Assembly: GCA_016550425.1 (NCBI GenBank)
Contig: JABXGS010000044.1
Location: 1-18,971, forward strand
DNA from: an archaeon
GTDB taxonomy: Archaea; Asgardarchaeota; Hermodarchaeia; Hermodarchaeales; Hermodarchaeaceae
Direction of reading: 5' to 3'
Length of the DNA: 18,971 bases
The notes beneath the pieces were generated by a model, which did no database searches, was not told the origin of the DNA, and saw only the letters and a program-made list of their open reading frames with translations. Position 1 is the stretch's first letter. Each line of letters begins with the position of its first letter. The position numbers were made by a program, and so were the translations under genes. This document shows positions 7,301-14,459 of this stretch, piece by piece.

Positions 7301-9472
7301 TTAGATAAAGGAAGCGCCACATACTGGGCAATAGCGTGCTCCATACGGCACCAAGGCTCCGCAGTATGCACAGAATCTCGTGGTGTCTTGGGCATCATGG
7401 GTGGGTGGTTGAGTTCGGGTAGGGCTAGTGTATCGTGGGCGTGGAGGTGGTGGTGTGGTAGTCGAACGTCGCTGGAAAATGAAGAGAGCAATAATAACGC
7501 CGCAAACGATTGCAAAGAGAATACAGATTCCTATGATAATAAGCACAATCGGAAAAATGGTTGGAAACGGACCAGGGCCAGATGGGGAATATACGCTGAG
7601 GTAGAACACTCCTATCCCCCCATAGCCGCTATCATAAGAATATGCCTCTACATAGTAGGCATTACCTGCTAAGAGGTAGGTAGAGATAGATTCAGATGAA
7701 GACGAGCTAATAGATTCAGCGAGCTCCGTTCCATAGTCATTGTAAATGTATAGGTCGAAATCCGAATCGTATTGAGACCAAGCGGCATCCAACGTGAAAG
7801 TATACACACCAGTTTCCTGTGCAATGAACGCGAAGTACACGGAGTCATAGGGGCCATCGAGATACCCACAGTGAAGAGTGGGGGATCCAAGATAACCGAC
7901 ATTCTCAATTAATGGTATTGCATCGCTGAAAGAATAGCCCACATCGATGAAAGCCTCCATGCACTCATCCCATTCCGTATCATCTGCAAGGGCAAGTTGG
8001 TAAGTTCCATAGGATCCAAAGACTGCCCCTAATCCATGCGCACCAGGAAGTCCAGCAAGATGCATTTCCTCATAAACAGCATTATCAACTTCCTCATAGA
8101 GAGTTAAAGCAAGGCTGTGGGGCCATGAGGTTCCAGCAAATTCCATTTCCAAGCTAGAAGCAAAAGAATAAAGGTCGATGAACTCCGCCCATGCAAAACC
8201 CTGACTGCTTGCGCGAGCAAACGAAATTATTTCATATAAATCGGCATCTGACATACTGCCAACCAGATTTAGGGCAAGTTGATCGAGTGCCTGGCTAACT
8301 GAAAAAAGATAGCTGGTTTCGACGGCGGAAAGGCAAATATCATCATGCATTGGGTCGTAATAGATGCCACCCACATCATAGGCAGTGACATAGTAGTAAA
8401 CCATGCTAGATGCTAACGCTTTAGGTGTTGTGTCTGGGTGCGTTGTCAAATTAAGGAGAATATCCTCATATGGGAATCCAGTTAGAGGAATACCTTCCTC
8501 AGAAAAAATAACCAAGTCAGTGGTGTCCCTGATTTCATAGGCGACTTCGAGTTGTCCCATCAAGCAAGCATCAAATGCAACAATATCCAAATGTTGGACT
8601 TGGGAATCATTCAATGCTTGGTTTAATTCCTGAATTGATAAGCGATCACTGCTCGTATCATCAGTACATAATCCAAACGCTCCTGCTCCATGATCCCAAA
8701 GAACGAGTGAATAATGGTCTGCAGGGGCATAGAATTGCCCGAAGACAATAAAATCACGTAAAACTTGCCAATCACCCATATTTGGTTCGGATGAAAGACC
8801 AGTCACAAGTTCAGTTGATGAAATCACATTCAAGTTTGCATCTTGGATAATTTCGTAACACCGGGCACCCGTAAAAGGTGCATCTGCTCCATAGTAGAAA
8901 TCTACAAAGACGATGATATTGACATCAGCTGTTGACCCTATGATTTCCATCGAGTTCAAATCGTCAAATGCAGATTTTTCGAGATCATTATCTCCATCTA
9001 GGTATACTAAGATTGTCCAATCGGATTGTATGGGCTGTTCTATTACGATTACCGAGAAGGAGGCTTCAAGAAAATCCCCCTCAGTACTATTAACGCTGAC
9101 ATAGATCCCATAAATGCCAGGATAAAGTTGGGTGTTATTTGTGATGGTGCCTTGGCTATTTATAGCAAAATTGGTCGTATCATTGATTTCCCAAGTGTCC
9201 ACCAATGCTTCCGGAGTTGCGTTCAAATCATATGAAAAATGGTTGTTGAAATAGATTACTTGATTTGAGGGGATATCTTCCCATTGGAAAGGAAGCTGCT
9301 TTATTTGGTTCCATCCCCAATGTATAGACTCGGAATGGTTTTTTTCCAGTGCCTCAACTGATTCGGTATTATGTGGAGAAGTTGGAAATAGTGGTGCTGC
9401 AAAACTGGTCCAAACTGGAAATGTTAAAACAAATAAAAGCGTCAGAGTGATTATGGAATTCCGTGATGGCAT
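7301..9472 (-). CDS. Exported clostripain-family (C11) cysteine protease with membrane anchor and cytosolic zinc ribbon
   Basis: The 723-residue protein starts with a signal peptide (hydrophobic about 6-26). A beta-rich Ig/cadherin-like segment follows (about 82-146). The C11 peptidase domain (about 150-500) opens with DWTILVYLDGDNDLE and carries catalytic His261 in WDHGAG and Cys303 in FDACLMG. A PPC-like beta domain (about 517-632, with 'SDFDLYIYNDYG') and one transmembrane helix (about 641-666) come next. The C-terminus is a Pro-rich linker and a zinc ribbon (CAYCG ... YCPVCG, about 701-720). C11 enzymes cleave after Arg or Lys and often self-process. By topology the protease faces outside and the zinc ribbon lies inside. 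ATG 9472 has GGGAG 8 bases upstream. A TATA-like ACTTTATTAG (9527-9536) sits in the 70-base gap after the MFS gene, so it may have its own promoter as well as read-through. Confidence 0.92.
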   Translation of the reverse strand: MPSRNSIITLTLLFVLTFPVWTSFAAPLFPTSPHNTESVEALEKNHSESIHWGWNQIKQLPFQWEDIPSNQVIYFNNHFSYDLNATPEALVDTWEINDTTNFAINSQGTITNNTQLYPGIYGIYVSVNSTEGDFLEASFSVIVIEQPIQSDWTILVYLDGDNDLEKSAFDDLNSMEIIGSTADVNIIVFVDFYYGADAPFTGARCYEIIQDANLNVISSTELVTGLSSEPNMGDWQVLRDFIVFGQFYAPADHYSLVLWDHGAGAFGLCTDDTSSDRLSIQELNQALNDSQVQHLDIVAFDACLMGQLEVAYEIRDTTDLVIFSEEGIPLTGFPYEDILLNLTTHPDTTPKALASSMVYYYVTAYDVGGIYYDPMHDDICLSAVETSYLFSVSQALDQLALNLVGSMSDADLYEIISFARASSQGFAWAEFIDLYSFASSLEMEFAGTSWPHSLALTLYEEVDNAVYEEMHLAGLPGAHGLGAVFGSYGTYQLALADDTEWDECMEAFIDVGYSFSDAIPLIENVGYLGSPTLHCGYLDGPYDSVYFAFIAQETGVYTFTLDAAWSQYDSDFDLYIYNDYGTELAESISSSSSESISTYLLAGNAYYVEAYSYDSGYGGIGVFYLSVYSPSGPGPFPTIFPIVLIIIGICILFAIVCGVIIALFIFQRRSTTTPPPPRPRYTSPTRTQPPTHDAQDTTRFCAYCGALVPYGARYCPVCGASFI

Positions 9473-9542
9473 GATTTAATCTCCCGCCAAAAACATGACC
9501 ATTCAATGCTCCGTAGTGACTTCGCCCTAATAAAGTCTCAGT

Positions 9543-10874
9543 TTATGGAAATTCCTTTTCATCAAATTCTTCATGTTGAAACTGAGCTGAATCTTCCAAT
9601 TCCTTATCCCGCTGTGTTTCTGCATTCCAGAAAAAGAGAGAATAGAGAAGGGTCTGTAAACCATAAAACCCAAGAGTTAACCAAAAGGGAATGAGATAGA
9701 GTCCTTGGTCAAAGAGCTGGCCTGCGAATTGAACACTGGTAGCTCTACCGAAACTCATAGCTGCGCTGTTAAATGCTTGAAGATTTGGTCTCCAACTAGT
9801 CGGCACTAACTCCATTCGTAGGGTTTGGCCTATTGGCATTGCAGCATTCATTAGTGCGCCACGGAGTAAGTAACTAGCAATCGCAATAAACGGATTGATA
9901 ACCGTGGCAAGTATGATTATGAAAGGGAGGGAAATGACCTGAGTAAAAACCACTGAGGGCACTTTCCCAATGCGAGTAGCTAGAATTGGAGACAGCAGAA
10001 CACCGGTTGCCATCGTAGCTTGCCCAAGACCAATGATTACTCCTACCAAATAGGTCGGAAGATTATAAAATTCCCAGAAAAATACGTTAATCAGAGGCAC
10101 AATCAATCCGGCTCCTAATCCGACCAGGATGCTGCAAATCACAAATCGCACTACAATGCTTATTCGTCCTACTGGTTCATTTTGTGAGGGTGACTCATTC
10201 TCTAATCTATTGTCGTTAGTATTTTTTGTTGGATCTTTTGTGTCTTCTAACCCTATTAGTGGAATGATACCAATAATGCTCGCGAATACCCAAATGATTA
10301 GGGTGAATTGGAAGGTGAGGGGGCTATCTATTGGCACAAATAGCATTAAGGCAAAAATCCCTGGTAGGAAACCCCCAACCAGGCTCCCAACAAAACTTGT
10401 GCTAATTCGAGTGGCCTGTGAAGTTCCAAACAAATGAGTCCGTTCAAAAGAAGTACTACTTCGAGCAATTAAGGGGCTATATGATGTAATGGATAAGCTA
10501 TTTCCGAAATAAAACAATACGATCATCATAATTAGAATGCTTGGTATTGGGAATGCAATCAACATGCCTGCTGCGATCGTCGTGATAACACCAGAAAGCA
10601 TCAAAGCGTATTTCTCACCGATACGTGTCGTGTATGGTCCTGAAATTAATGCGCCAATAGCCATTGTATATAATCCTAGTGAAAGGAGTCCTGCAACGAA
10701 CGCGGTTGAAAATCCTATTGAGAGAAGGTATAAATTAAAAATGGCTTGATAAATGCCAAAACCAAGTCTACTAATTGCTTGGCTTATAATGATTCTTCGA
10801 GCATCCGGAGTGAATTCTCGAACCCGTTTCATGTAGGCGGATGCCTCTGAGCTAATGCCGTGGGTGAGATTCAT
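9543..10874 (-). CDS. Major facilitator superfamily transporter (paralogue 1)
   Basis: The protein has 443 residues and about 12 hydrophobic helices, split by a polar loop near residues 205-225 (EDTKDPTKNTNDNRLENES). The first half holds the motif-A-like loop SGPYTTRIGEKYALM and the second half the equivalent SPILATRIGKVPSVV, as in MFS permeases. It moves a small solute or drug across the cytoplasmic membrane; the substrate is unknown. It is clearly related along its length to the second MFS gene at 14460-15740, sharing FFWEFYNLPT, INPFIAIASY/INPYIAIASY and LFDQGLYLIPFW. A strong ribosome binding site GGAGGAGA (10881-10888) lies 6 bases before the ATG. It precedes the C11 protease gene by 70 bases on the same strand, consistent with co-transcription. 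Confidence 0.93.
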   Translation of the reverse strand: MNLTHGISSEASAYMKRVREFTPDARRIIISQAISRLGFGIYQAIFNLYLLSIGFSTAFVAGLLSLGLYTMAIGALISGPYTTRIGEKYALMLSGVITTIAAGMLIAFPIPSILIMMIVLFYFGNSLSITSYSPLIARSSTSFERTHLFGTSQATRISTSFVGSLVGGFLPGIFALMLFVPIDSPLTFQFTLIIWVFASIIGIIPLIGLEDTKDPTKNTNDNRLENESPSQNEPVGRISIVVRFVICSILVGLGAGLIVPLINVFFWEFYNLPTYLVGVIIGLGQATMATGVLLSPILATRIGKVPSVVFTQVISLPFIIILATVINPFIAIASYLLRGALMNAAMPIGQTLRMELVPTSWRPNLQAFNSAAMSFGRATSVQFAGQLFDQGLYLIPFWLTLGFYGLQTLLYSLFFWNAETQRDKELEDSAQFQHEEFDEKEFP

Positions 10875-10990
10875 TGATTGTCTCCTCCGGAACTACGAAA
10901 AACGGTCAGCGACCAGTACCCCGTCTTCTAATTACGATGGCTTAATACATCCTGCGTTGCAGTTTGCCTAATAAAAGATTGTGAAGGTAT

Positions 10991-11016
10991 AAGAAAAAAG
11001 AAGATGCGACGTCGCA
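10991..11016 (-). terminator. Palindrome plus T-tract after the PadR operon
   Basis: TGCGACGTCGCA (11005-11016) is a perfect 12-base palindrome. On the minus strand it is followed directly by a pyrimidine run (TCTTCTTTTTTCTT, 11004 down to 10991). It lies 36-47 bases beyond the stop of the small coiled-coil gene, where a terminator for padR and its partner would be expected. The 4-bp stem is weak, so the T-rich run may do most of the work. Alternatively the palindrome is an operator for the downstream MFS gene. Confidence 0.4.
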
Positions 11017-11052
11017 ATAATTAATGGGCCCAGAGAGATTTCTATGCGGTTC

Positions 11053-11250
11053 CTACTTTTTCTCTTCTTTTTCAAGCTCAGTGATCTGTTCATCAATATG
11101 CTTGATGTAGTCTTCAAGACGAGCTTTCATTGCTTCTAATCCCTTGATTTGGGCTTCCTTGCTTGGCTCATATCCAGGACCACAGCACATATGACTCATG
11201 AACGGAGCCATCGCTCTGAATCCAAAGTAGGGTTCCTTTGATCCATGCAT
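11053..11250 (-). CDS. Small Cys-Cys/coiled-coil protein encoded with PadR
   Basis: From ATG 11250 the protein has 65 residues. The N-terminal half (MHGSKEPYFGFRAMAPFMSH) leads into MCCGPGYEP with two adjacent cysteines. The rest is a charged helix with heptad-like spacing (EAMKARLEDYIKHIDEQITELEKEE). I chose 11250 over ATG 11277 because a perfect GAGGTGA (11258-11264) lies 7 bases upstream. The longer form would also overlap the padR stop by 14 bases. The ribosome binding site touches that stop, so the two are probably coupled. No function is known to me; small Met/Gly/Cys-rich proteins with a C-terminal coiled coil (DUF5320-like) are common in archaea. Being in an autoregulated repressor operon suggests a role in the same sensing response. 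Confidence 0.75.
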   Translation of the reverse strand: MHGSKEPYFGFRAMAPFMSHMCCGPGYEPSKEAQIKGLEAMKARLEDYIKHIDEQITELEKEEKK

Positions 11251-11263
11251 AGCTGATTCACCT

Positions 11264-11836
11264 CTATTCTGGTTCATCAGAGCTCTTCAAATCAGTAAGC
11301 TTCCTTTCAACCCATTCGAGTTCACGTTCAAGATACTCCCGATACCGTTTTAGAAATTGGAGATGTCGTGGGGTACAATGCCCTGGTTCACAATCACATT
11401 GTATCTTCATTGCCATGAATGCGGCGGGGCTCTGTTCACGCATACTCCATTCAAGTAAATCATCTTGGGCTTTTCCATTGATGCTGGTTCCAATGAATCG
11501 CCAGAAATGGTCTTGCACCTTGAACTCTGATTGAAGGTTTCGAAGGGCCTCATTGAGGACCTTCTTGCCTTTAGGTGTTAATTGGTACTCCACAGCATCA
11601 GGACGATCAGGTTGACTTACGTGTTCGCTCTTAACAAGGTCTTTTTCTGCCATCCTGTGAAGTGCGGGATAGATTGTTCCACTTTTCAGACGCCAACCGC
11701 CCAGTTTTCCTTGTAATCCTTGGAGGACACGGTAGCCGTGTGCGGGTCCTTGGTTTAGCAGGGCGAGGATGATGAACTCGACTTGGCTAATGTTGCCTTC
11801 ACTTGTGTTGATTCGACCTCTGCCACAGAATGCCAT
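11264..11836 (-). CDS. PadR-family transcriptional regulator with Cys-rich C-terminal segment
   Basis: The 190-residue protein has the PadR winged helix at about 18-95. Diagnostic pieces are 'FIILALLNQGPAHGYRVLQGL', the wing entry 'LKSGTIYPALHRMAEKDLV' and 'VEYQLTPKGKKVL'. The C-terminal region is helical and ends in a long charged helix (about 160-185) of the kind that mediates dimerisation. It also has CDCEPGHC (Cys147, Cys149, His153, Cys154), unusual for PadR and a possible metal or thiol sensor. PadR proteins are usually repressors of transport or detoxification genes and of themselves. Three operator-like palindromes abut its start codon (11837-11890), strongly suggesting autorepression. 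It is co-transcribed with the small coiled-coil gene; the flanking MFS and surface-protein genes are possible targets. Confidence 0.93.
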   Translation of the reverse strand: MAFCGRGRINTSEGNISQVEFIILALLNQGPAHGYRVLQGLQGKLGGWRLKSGTIYPALHRMAEKDLVKSEHVSQPDRPDAVEYQLTPKGKKVLNEALRNLQSEFKVQDHFWRFIGTSINGKAQDDLLEWSMREQSPAAFMAMKIQCDCEPGHCTPRHLQFLKRYREYLERELEWVERKLTDLKSSDEPE

Positions 11837-11890
11837 TATGTAGTCACCTACTTATGTAGAGCTCTACTTAGCTATGTAGTGGTCTACATA
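11837..11890. promoter_or_regulatory. Three tandem PadR-type operator palindromes
   Basis: Three 18-bp sites follow TATGTAG-N4-CTAC(A/T)TA: 11837-11854 (spacer TCAC), 11853-11870 (spacer AGCT) and 11873-11890 (spacer TGGT, perfect arms). Starts are 16 and 20 bases apart. The third contains ATGT-N8-ACAT exactly, the operator pattern known for PadR regulators. The array begins at the base next to the padR ATG. It covers the region from the TATA box to the predicted transcription start, so binding would block polymerase recruitment. This is the clearest regulatory signal in the window. Confidence 0.8.
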
Positions 11891-11896
11891 TATTAA
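11888..11896 (-). promoter_or_regulatory. TATA box of the padR operon
   Basis: The minus strand reads TTAATATAT, 52-60 bases upstream of the padR ATG and overlapping the outermost operator by three bases. The usual archaeal spacing predicts a start near 11866, inside the middle operator. Confidence 0.5.
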
Positions 11897-12054
11897 CTTT
11901 TTCAACTGCCTCTTAAGTGATTTAACCCTATCGTTTACAGGATTTTCAAATACTTTAAGCCCCTTTCCGCAGTGGTGAATATCCATAAATAGGCGGGTTT
12001 TAGATATTTCTATGAAGCTCCTTACCAGCTGAGGCAACGGATACAGGGATACAT

Positions 12055-12074
12055 TTCCATTCCAGCGGATGGAA
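12055..12074. repeat. Inverted repeat upstream of the surface-protein gene
   Basis: TTCCAT (12055-12060) and ATGGAA (12069-12074) flank the 8-base spacer TCCAGCGG. The centre lies about 90 bases before the ATG at 12155. It may be an operator distinct from the PadR sites or a weak hairpin; chance is possible. Confidence 0.3.
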
Positions 12075-12154
12075 CTCTGATAACTACTCATATGTATCAG
12101 GTTCGTTTTCTGTTTCAGCTCAGAGTGTAAGGAGTTAAATCAGAGGTAAAAACA

Positions 12155-14392
12155 ATGCGTCGAACAACTATGTCTTTGGCAGTTCTTCTCCTTGTGTTCT
12201 CGCTGCTACAGATTAGCACTCCTTATGGTTTGGCACTACTCATGCCTGGGAATCATGCTCCTGTTGTTGCTGCAACTTCCACTGACCCAATGCCCGTGGA
12301 CACCCTAACCATGCTAAATTTAGATTCTACGAATGATTCACAGACGTATGATCTTATTGTCTCTGAGCCAGCCCAGTATAGTTTCAATATGTCATATATT
12401 GTAGATTCCGCTCCGCCAGGTCCCTTCACATCAGTTTATTTCAATGTCTATCTTCGAGGGAGTTATACTCAATATGTCCCTCACCTAAACCAAGATATTG
12501 ATGGAATGGACACGTTTTATGATGACAATTGGTTCTGGCTTACAACTGGTTCATCATCCACAAGTTACACTGAATTCTTGGTAGTCCAACCAGGTCGATT
12601 AGTTCTTGAATTTGACTTTGACTGGGAGGATCTAACAGACCAAATCAGTGTGAATTTCACTTTGAGTAAACTCTATGATTTGTCTTCAGCAACTGCTTAT
12701 GATTGGGATCAACCCATCGAAACAACATGGACATCAGATAATTCTTGGGCTGCTTCAACCTTCAATATACCAGAAGAACGGCTATACAATGTCTCATATT
12801 ATAGTGAAATGACATATACAACCACCACAAGTTGGGGTGGCGATCCCTTCTTCGAGCCCTTTACAGGATTAAGTCTAATTGATGGCACCTTTGGTGAATA
12901 TTTTGTGTGGGAACATCTCAATCCCTCCTTCAGTATTCCTGGAGGTGCAGGTTCAGGTACAGCGAATTGGACTGATAACGAATTGTACAGCTTCTTACCC
13001 GATGATTATTACCTCATCGGTGAAGTGGGAATATTCGAATATCTTAACAGCAGTGCAATCACATTCGAAATGAATATCAGCCCGATTGACATGCCAATCC
13101 TTGATGCTAATCAATCAACTGATCTCAGTCTTGTAGGTCCACCAACATCTAGCATTGCATTTGTTGGGATTCGTGCTCCCCAGATGTATACGTATAATCT
13201 CTACTTTGACAATCATGTAGGTGCTAATTGGAGCTTGGAATGTCGGGATGTTTTTGCAGGTCTTCTTCCACCCTACTACGACTATTACGAAGACGCTAGT
13301 TCATACACACTACTTGATGTTCGGCTCGAAAATAGCTTTGCCATGGCTTTGCCCGCTCTGGCTTCGTCACCAGCAATCTCCATACTTGGCAATCAGTATA
13401 TAGAAATGCACCAGTTTGCTGGATCTAGTGTTACCTATTTGAATGGTTCAGTGACTCTGGCTTCCCTCCCCTCTGGAGTCTATCAGAGCATTAGTGATGT
13501 GTTTTACATCATGGTGATTGCTTCTAGTGTGGGTACCCCAACTCCCGAGTTCAACGTGACATTGAACTTCGAAGCATATGACATTCCAGTCTTCACGTCC
13601 GGCACAGACACCTTTTCAGTGAATCAGACCATTGGGCCCTTCTACAAGGCTTATGCGCTACCAGTTACCAGTGGATTTGAATACGATCTCAAGGCATTGG
13701 CATCTGATTATAATTCATCAGGAGTCGCCAGTATTTTCGTTGCACCTGTACCACAATTCTACTTGGACTGGCAGTGGACTGGCTACTATACACTTTATCA
13801 GACCACACCTCCGGGAGCCATTCCAATTCAAATAACCAATATCAACGAAACTGCAGGGCTCAAATTCATTGCTGTGCGAACAACAACATTGTATCTCGGT
13901 ATAATGGGTATATCGATGGGCGGACCACCGCCCAGTGATACCACGGAAGTAACCTTTAATGTATCAATAACGCTTCCTGCTCCTTATGCGCTGGGTTCAG
14001 TTGTAACTGAATCGCTCAGTGGAATGGAGTGGAAGACGTATACCATGAATCTTGCTGCTGGCACTAGCTATCGTTTCAGTCTTTCTCTAGACGCAACTGG
14101 AAACTATGCAATTTGCTCTGCTTTCGATGGTCTTGGCTATACTCCCTTTGATGCGACCCTCTTCACCCTATGGGTCGAAGTTGCAAGTGAGTATCTGAAT
14201 TCAAGTATAACCTATCAGGCTATAACTAGCGGACCGATAACCATTGTTCTGGTTGCTGATGGAGTCGCGTCCTTCAGCCTTGTGGCAGTTGGAGAAGCCC
14301 CCGGCTCATTCATGTTAGGTCTAATGATTGGCATCATTTTCCTAATTGCGAGTGTCATTATCGTATATGTGGTAATGCGTCGTCGGTATTAA
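12155..14392 (+). CDS. Large secreted surface protein with C-terminal membrane anchor
   Basis: The 745-residue protein begins with a signal peptide (charged RR, then a hydrophobic stretch at about 7-30). It ends with a transmembrane helix (about 720-741) and a short MRRRY cytoplasmic tail, so nearly the whole protein lies outside the cell. The exterior part is beta-rich, poor in Lys and Cys, and dense in Asn-X-Ser/Thr sites (for example NMS, NFT, NVS, NWT, NWS, NGS, NQT), as expected of a glycosylated archaeal surface protein. Segments starting near residues 48, 185, 318, 480 and 615 share a loose pattern of paired aromatic/hydrophobic strands, possibly degenerate PPC-like repeats. I recognise no catalytic motif. 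The start is ATG 12155, with AGAGGT 7 bases upstream. It is divergent from padR and followed by a hairpin terminator. It may be a receptor, a binding protein or an envelope component. Confidence 0.8.
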   Translation: MRRTTMSLAVLLLVFSLLQISTPYGLALLMPGNHAPVVAATSTDPMPVDTLTMLNLDSTNDSQTYDLIVSEPAQYSFNMSYIVDSAPPGPFTSVYFNVYLRGSYTQYVPHLNQDIDGMDTFYDDNWFWLTTGSSSTSYTEFLVVQPGRLVLEFDFDWEDLTDQISVNFTLSKLYDLSSATAYDWDQPIETTWTSDNSWAASTFNIPEERLYNVSYYSEMTYTTTTSWGGDPFFEPFTGLSLIDGTFGEYFVWEHLNPSFSIPGGAGSGTANWTDNELYSFLPDDYYLIGEVGIFEYLNSSAITFEMNISPIDMPILDANQSTDLSLVGPPTSSIAFVGIRAPQMYTYNLYFDNHVGANWSLECRDVFAGLLPPYYDYYEDASSYTLLDVRLENSFAMALPALASSPAISILGNQYIEMHQFAGSSVTYLNGSVTLASLPSGVYQSISDVFYIMVIASSVGTPTPEFNVTLNFEAYDIPVFTSGTDTFSVNQTIGPFYKAYALPVTSGFEYDLKALASDYNSSGVASIFVAPVPQFYLDWQWTGYYTLYQTTPPGAIPIQITNINETAGLKFIAVRTTTLYLGIMGISMGGPPPSDTTEVTFNVSITLPAPYALGSVVTESLSGMEWKTYTMNLAAGTSYRFSLSLDATGNYAICSAFDGLGYTPFDATLFTLWVEVASEYLNSSITYQAITSGPITIVLVADGVASFSLVAVGEAPGSFMLGLMIGIIFLIASVIIVYVVMRRRY

Positions 14393-14404
14393 TACAAGTA
14401 ATCT

Positions 14405-14448
14405 ACCGGGCTAGCAGATTCTCTGCTCAGTCCGGTTCCAACTTTTTT
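14405..14448 (+). terminator. Hairpin and T6 terminator of the surface-protein gene
   Basis: The outer arms are ACCGG (14405-14409) and CCGGT (14432-14436). The inner arms AGCAGA (14413-14418) and TCTGCT (14422-14427) enclose the loop TTC. A run of six Ts follows at 14443-14448. The structure starts 12 bases after the stop of the surface-protein gene and just before the convergent MFS gene, so it probably insulates the two. Confidence 0.75.
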
Positions 14449-14459
14449 CTACTCAATTA

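Larger units (their letters stand above)
11837..12154. other. 318-base divergent intergenic region
   Basis: This region separates divergent padR and the surface-protein gene. It holds the three operators and TATA box at the padR end, a 6-bp inverted repeat at 12055-12074, and the ribosome binding site AGAGGT (12142-12147) of the surface-protein gene. The middle (about 11900-12050) shows no clear repeats or RNA structure. A minus-strand 75-codon frame (11864-12091) spans it but runs into the operators and has no recognisable domain, so I do not call it a gene. Confidence 0.6.

Noticed and set aside
7025..7672. 215-codon plus-strand open frame across the PolB2 start and protease end
   Set aside because: It is antisense to two confident genes and covers a promoter; its composition (Arg/Gly/Ser-rich, no domain) is that of a shadow frame.
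11864..12091. 75-codon minus-strand open frame between padR and the surface-protein gene
   Set aside because: It has no recognisable domain, its 3' end runs through the PadR operators and TATA box, and it occupies a divergent promoter region. It is probably chance.
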